NCBI GenBank assembly: GCA_946539945.1 | Contig: CAMNHX010000041.1 | Location: 1 to 8,814, forward strand | From: an uncultured Desulfobulbus sp. | GTDB taxonomy: Bacteria > Desulfobacterota > Desulfobulbia > Desulfobulbales > Desulfobulbaceae | Direction: 5' to 3' | Length of the DNA: 8,814 nucleotides | Shown: one piece after another, positions 6,327-8,814 of the stretch | Layout: every line of letters begins with the position of its first letter | How positions within the stretch are numbered: position 1 is the stretch's first letter | Made by a program: the position numbers and the translations under genes | Notes under the pieces: model-generated | The model's input: only the letters and a program-made list of their open reading frames with translations | Told to the model about the DNA's origin: nothing | Databases searched by the model: none

Positions 6327-7187
6327 TCAAAAGCAGCGGGCCACAGCCTCTGGCAAGGGCAGGTCAAGCGTCTCGCCCCCCCAGTGAAGCTTGGTGCGCA
6401 GAATGTTGAAGTAGCTTTTCCAAGGAGAGCTGACCAGAAGCAAGGGACGGGCAGCCCGGTGGATCAGCAGGTAGTCGTTTTCCGTGATGCGCCAGCGCGG
6501 TTCACCATCCGCAAGGACCAGCGCATCTGCCGGGGCCAGGGGATGAGCGCTGATACGGGTTTCACTGTCCAGGAGTACCGGACGGGAACTCAACATGAAG
6601 GGGCAGATGGGCGTGAGCAGCAGACTGTTCAACTCGGCGTGAACCAGGGGACCGCCTGCTGCCAGACTGTAGGCTGTGGACCCGGTGGGTGTGGCAACGA
6701 TCAACCCGTCAGCCTTGTAGGTGGCGATGTACTCCCGGTCTGCCCAACAGCGCAGATGGAGCAGGGCAGCAGCGCCCTCCTTGACAATGACCACCTCGTT
6801 CAGGGCCAGGACCGGTTCGGAAAGGACGCCAGTACTGCCGTTGATCAGGGTCGCAGTGAGCATGACCCGCTCTTCTATGCGGTACTCGCCAGCCAGAATC
6901 ATGTTGATGGTTTTGTACAGCTCGGCAACTTCAACTTCAGTGAGAAAACCCAAGTTGCCCATGTGGACGCCCAGAACTGGCTGGCCGTGCTGGTTGGCTG
7001 CTTCTGCGGCGTGCAGCAAAGTGCCGTCACCGCCCAGCACGATCAGCAGGTCCATGGCTGGATCCACCTGGTTGAGCGCTGCAGAGGCAATACCCTGCTG
7101 TTTCAGCCAGGTCCGCAGTTCAAGCCCTTTCTGTTCAGCCGCCGGACTGTCGGGCCGGACCAGAATGCCTGCAAAGCGCAGGTTCAT
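6327..7187 (-). CDS. nadK: NAD kinase
   Basis: This enzyme phosphorylates NAD+ to NADP+ using ATP or polyphosphate, in the cytoplasm, and is the sole source of NADP in most bacteria. The protein is 286 residues, typical for the family. It shows the signature LGGDGTLL (GGDGT at 52-56, with Asp54 as the expected catalytic residue) and GNLGFLTE (77-84). It also has the NE pair at 130-131 in ALNEVVI, and the conserved DGLIVATPTGSTAYSLAAGG stretch (160-179) that binds the nucleotide and forms the second domain. SSRPVLL follows, also typical. The ATG (7185-7187) overlaps the proC stop as ATGA, so translation is probably coupled to proC; the independent ribosome binding site is poor. All key motifs are present and nothing is truncated. 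Confidence 0.97.
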   Translation of the reverse strand: MNLRFAGILVRPDSPAAEQKGLELRTWLKQQGIASAALNQVDPAMDLLIVLGGDGTLLHAAEAANQHGQPVLGVHMGNLGFLTEVEVAELYKTINMILAGEYRIEERVMLTATLINGSTGVLSEPVLALNEVVIVKEGAAALLHLRCWADREYIATYKADGLIVATPTGSTAYSLAAGGPLVHAELNSLLLTPICPFMLSSRPVLLDSETRISAHPLAPADALVLADGEPRWRITENDYLLIHRAARPLLLVSSPWKSYFNILRTKLHWGGETLDLPLPEAVARCF

Positions 7188-7996
7188 GCGCCCAATTCCC
7201 GTGAACGTTCACTGGCCCTGCACACTGCCTCCATGACCAGACCCCGGAATGCGCCCTGTTCCAGCGCCTGGATGCCGGCAATGGTCGTGCCTCCGGGCGA
7301 GGTGACCCGGCCCTTCAGCAGGGCCGCGTGTTCCCCGCTTTCCAAGGCCAGTCTGGCGCTGCCGTACAGGGTTTGCAGGGCAAGGCGCTCTGCCTGGGGC
7401 CGGGGCAGTCCGGCCAGTACACCGCCATCGATCAGGGCCTCGAGAAAGAGGAAAACATAGCCGGGGCCGCTGCCGCTCAAACCGGTCACTGCGTCAAGCT
7501 GGCTTTCCGGTACTTCCACGCTCTGGCCCACAGCGTCAAAGAGCGCCCGCGCCAAAGCGCAATCCTCTAGAGTGGCGGAAGCATCCGGGCTGAAGGCCGT
7601 GGCGCCGGCCAGAACCAGGGCTGGAGTATTGGGCATGGCCCGGATCAACCTTGCCTTGTCGCCAGCGAGACGGCGCAGGACTGGCAGGGAAACCCCGGCC
7701 ATGATGGAGAGAAGCAGGTGTTCTTCTGTGAAGTGGGGTGCGCAGTCGGCAAGGGCCTGGGCTGCGACCTGCGGTTTGACCGCAACCAGAAGAGTACGGC
7801 TCTGGGCGCAGAGTGCAGCCGCATCCGCAACCACTCGCACGCGGTAGCGCTCCTGCAGGAGAGCCAGCCGCTCCTGACTGGGGTCCTTGACAAAAACCTG
7901 TTCCGGGGTCAGCAATTTGGCGGTCAAAAGCCCGCGAATCAGGGCTTCGGCCATCTGGCCGCCGCCGATGCAGCCCAGTGCGGAAAGAGCCAACAT
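7184..7996 (-). CDS. proC: Pyrroline-5-carboxylate reductase
   Basis: This enzyme reduces 1-pyrroline-5-carboxylate to L-proline with NAD(P)H, the last step of proline synthesis, in the cytoplasm. The protein is 270 residues, normal for ProC. A Rossmann nucleotide-binding start (GCIGGGQMAEALIRGL, 8-23) has the Gly cluster, with Gln where Asn is usual in GNM. RAMPNTPALV lies at 119-128. The C-terminal dimerisation/active-site region has VTGLSGSGPGYVF (170-182) and the family signature VTSPGGTTIAGI (231-242). The frame is open further upstream to 8176, but ATG 7994-7996 is chosen because AAGGA lies about 8 bases before it and the Rossmann fold begins directly after. The last codons overlap nadK by 4 bases. 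The kinase product NADP+, once reduced, can serve this enzyme, which makes the pairing functionally sensible. Confidence 0.96.
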   Translation of the reverse strand: MLALSALGCIGGGQMAEALIRGLLTAKLLTPEQVFVKDPSQERLALLQERYRVRVVADAAALCAQSRTLLVAVKPQVAAQALADCAPHFTEEHLLLSIMAGVSLPVLRRLAGDKARLIRAMPNTPALVLAGATAFSPDASATLEDCALARALFDAVGQSVEVPESQLDAVTGLSGSGPGYVFLFLEALIDGGVLAGLPRPQAERLALQTLYGSARLALESGEHAALLKGRVTSPGGTTIAGIQALEQGAFRGLVMEAVCRASERSRELGA

Positions 7997-8057
7997 GGAT
8001 GCTTCCTTGTGCAAGAGAAGGGGGCTACCCGCAGTCCAAGAGACCCGGGGAAAAGCC

Positions 8058-8237
8058 TTACAGGCGAGGGTTGTCGGCAAGCACGGTATTGCCGTGATGA
8101 GGTGTGGGTTCAGAGTCTTCCCGGCGCACCAGAATGGGGTGACCACATTTTGGGCAAGTAAAGCGCGCCTTGACACCCTTCATCTGGTGTTCGTCCACGT
8201 TATATTTTTTTGCACATTCTTCACAGATGACCAGCAT
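8058..8237 (-). CDS. Small zinc-ribbon protein (MJ0042-type), function unknown
   Basis: This is a 59-residue protein with two CxxC knuckles, C5-E-E-C8 and C28-P-K-C31, spaced as in the MJ0042-type zinc-ribbon domain (pattern C..C...Y.V......G...RF.C..CG). This should bind one structural zinc. The tail from about residue 38 (REDSEPTPHHGNTVLADN) is polar and probably disordered. Larger proteins often carry this domain at the N-terminus; here it stands alone, so it may be a small regulatory or nucleic-acid-binding protein, but nothing shows a specific job. ATG 8235-8237 is chosen: GAGG lies 8 bases upstream, and the zinc ribbon starts directly. An in-frame extension to 8462 would overlap the 3' end of yjbQ and has no domain. 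It is the first gene of the probable operon with proC, about 60 bases upstream of it. Confidence 0.88.
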   Translation of the reverse strand: MLVICEECAKKYNVDEHQMKGVKARFTCPKCGHPILVRREDSEPTPHHGNTVLADNPRL

Positions 8238-8242
8238 GATTT

Positions 8243-8300
8243 CAGCCTCGCCAGTGTTCTGTCTGTTGATGGTTGCGCCTGCTCCCAAGGCTGGAGGGCG
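8243..8300 (-). promoter_or_regulatory. Structured leader that can sequester the ribosome binding site (possible H-type pseudoknot)
   Basis: Read on the minus strand, CGCC-CTCC (8300-8293) pairs with GGAG-CA-GGCG (8285-8276, CA bulged), giving an 8-bp hairpin with the 7-base loop AGCCTTG (8292-8286). That whole loop is complementary to CGAGGCT (8250-8244), which contains the GAGG ribosome binding site of the zinc-ribbon gene (7 pairs, one G-U). The linker between them (8275-8251) is A/C-rich and unstructured. The pairings are seen in the sequence. Folding and regulation are inference. Confidence 0.4.
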
Positions 8301-8319
8301 GCGATCCTGTGCGCTCTTT

Positions 8320-8339
8320 GTCCGCAGTCTGGCACGGAC
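8320..8339 (-). other. Small leader hairpin
   Basis: GTCCG and CGGAC (arms at 8335-8339 and 8320-8324 on the minus strand) form a 5-bp stem with a 10-base loop near the 5' end of the predicted leader. It is short and may be incidental. Confidence 0.25.
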
Positions 8340-8356
8340 GGTGAACACGGGGACAT

Positions 8357-8385
8357 ACAATATGACAGAACCAGAGATGTGACAA
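8357..8385 (-). promoter_or_regulatory. Candidate sigma70-type promoter for the zinc-ribbon-proC-nadK-asmA-like operon
   Basis: On the minus strand, TTGTCA (8380-8385) and TATTGT (8357-8362) are separated by exactly 17 bases. The -35 box matches consensus at 5 of 6 positions and the -10 box at 4 of 6. Transcription would start near 8350, leaving a leader of about 110 bases before the zinc-ribbon ATG. No other good promoter is visible before proC, nadK or the AsmA-like gene, which are tightly spaced, so it probably serves all four. Confidence 0.55.
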
Positions 8386-8393
8386 GCGGACAG

Positions 8394-8411
8394 CCAAGTT
8401 CTTTCCCTTGG
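8394..8411 (-). other. Weak inverted repeat just past yjbQ
   Basis: CCAAG/CTTGG (8407-8411 and 8394-8398, read on the minus strand) is a 5-bp stem two bases after the yjbQ stop. There is no T tract, so it is at most a rho-dependent or mRNA-end structure. Confidence 0.2.
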
Positions 8412-8412
8412 A

Positions 8413-8814
8413 CTACTCGCCAATGATTTTGACCAACACCCGCTTTCTGCGCCTGCCGTCAAACTCGCCGTAAAAGATGCGCTCCCAGGTCCCGAAGTGC
8501 AGTCTGCCCTTGGTGACGGCCACCACCACTTCCCGCCCCATGACCTGCCGCTTCATGTGGGCATCGGCGTTGTCCTCAAAGCCGTTGTGGCGGTACTGGC
8601 TCACCGGTTCATGGGGAGCCAGGCGCTCCAGCCACTGTTCATAGTCATGGTGCAGACCTGGCTCGTCATCGTTGATGAAGACCGAGGCTGTGATGTGCAT
8701 GGCATTGCACAGCAAAAGCCCTTCCTGAATGCCGCTTTCCTTCAGACATTCCTCCACCTGGGGCGTAATGTTGACAAAGGCCCGACGGGTGGGAACCTCA
8801 AACCACAGTTCCTT
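8413..8814 (-). CDS. yjbQ: YjbQ/UPF0047 family protein, 5' end beyond window
   Basis: This is a small cytoplasmic protein of the YjbQ (UPF0047) family. The E. coli member has been reported to have weak thiamine-phosphate synthase activity when overproduced; the physiological role is unsettled. The visible 133 residues read from the right edge ([20 protein letters not shown]) through conserved [24 protein letters not shown] and [19 protein letters not shown]. They continue through [18 protein letters not shown] to a TAG at 8413-8415, which is the normal C-terminal layout. The His in MHITAS, the ND/E pair and the HxxR-like region are the conserved family positions. Only a few N-terminal residues should be missing. 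A GTG at 8755-8757 could be read as a start, but the family sequence clearly continues upstream of it, so the gene is drawn as partial to the edge. Confidence 0.93.
   Translation of the reverse strand, partial: KELWFEVPTRRAFVNITPQVEECLKESGIQEGLLLCNAMHITASVFINDDEPGLHHDYEQWLERLAPHEPVSQYRHNGFEDNADAHMKRQVMGREVVVAVTKGRLHFGTWERIFYGEFDGRRRKRVLVKIIGE

Noticed and set aside
6384..7460. Plus-strand open frame of 358 codons
   Set aside because: Antisense to nadK and proC, both of which carry full family signatures.
7997..8176. N-terminal extension of ProC to 8176
   Set aside because: The extension has no family similarity and runs over the zinc-ribbon gene, while a good ribosome binding site precedes the internal ATG at 7996.
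8238..8462. N-terminal extension of the zinc-ribbon protein to 8462
   Set aside because: It would overlap the end of yjbQ and has no domain, and the ATG at 8237 has a well-placed ribosome binding site.

Overview
The window looks like moderately GC-rich chromosomal DNA from a Gram-negative bacterium. The evidence is a lipobox lipoprotein with periplasmic TPR-like repeats and an AsmA-like envelope protein. The YjbQ, zinc-ribbon, ProC and NAD kinase sequences resemble those of Desulfovibrio-type Desulfobacterota, but this placement is a recollection of family style and was not tested. All recognisable genes are on the minus strand. The long plus-strand open frames are antisense shadows.

Left end (1-1458): the right edge of an integrated element (prophage or genomic island). 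A tyrosine recombinase gene starts at 1222 and runs leftward out of the window. Upstream of it is an attachment region with short repeats (1264-1329), a near-consensus IHF-like site (1350-1362) and a 3' half of a tRNA-Arg(ACG) gene (1409-1458). The anticodon arm of this fragment forms an 8-7-8 symmetric core, as expected for a tyrosine-recombinase crossover site. The 5' half of the tRNA is absent, so the intact tRNA should lie at the other end of the element, left of the window. The original tRNA terminator (1467-1504) marks the return to host chromosome.

Middle (1509-3701): a 534-residue TPR lipoprotein of unknown specific function. Upstream of it lies a decayed IS630-type transposase fragment (3205-3499), whose edge coincides with the lipoprotein's likely promoter. 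The rest, up to 3701, is AT-richer sequence with no gene seen.

Right part (3702-8814): a probable minus-strand operon transcribed in the order zinc-ribbon protein, proC, NAD kinase, AsmA-like protein. proC and the kinase gene overlap by 4 bases. The kinase makes NADP+, and its reduced form can serve ProC in proline synthesis. A sigma70-like promoter (8357-8385) lies upstream, and its roughly 110-nt leader can be drawn as an H-type pseudoknot that would bury the ribosome binding site of the zinc-ribbon gene. Further upstream is the 3' part of a YjbQ/UPF0047 gene that runs off the right edge.

Most of the window is ordinary housekeeping content. The two places most worth a second look are the attachment region (1264-1458) and the structured leader (8243-8300).
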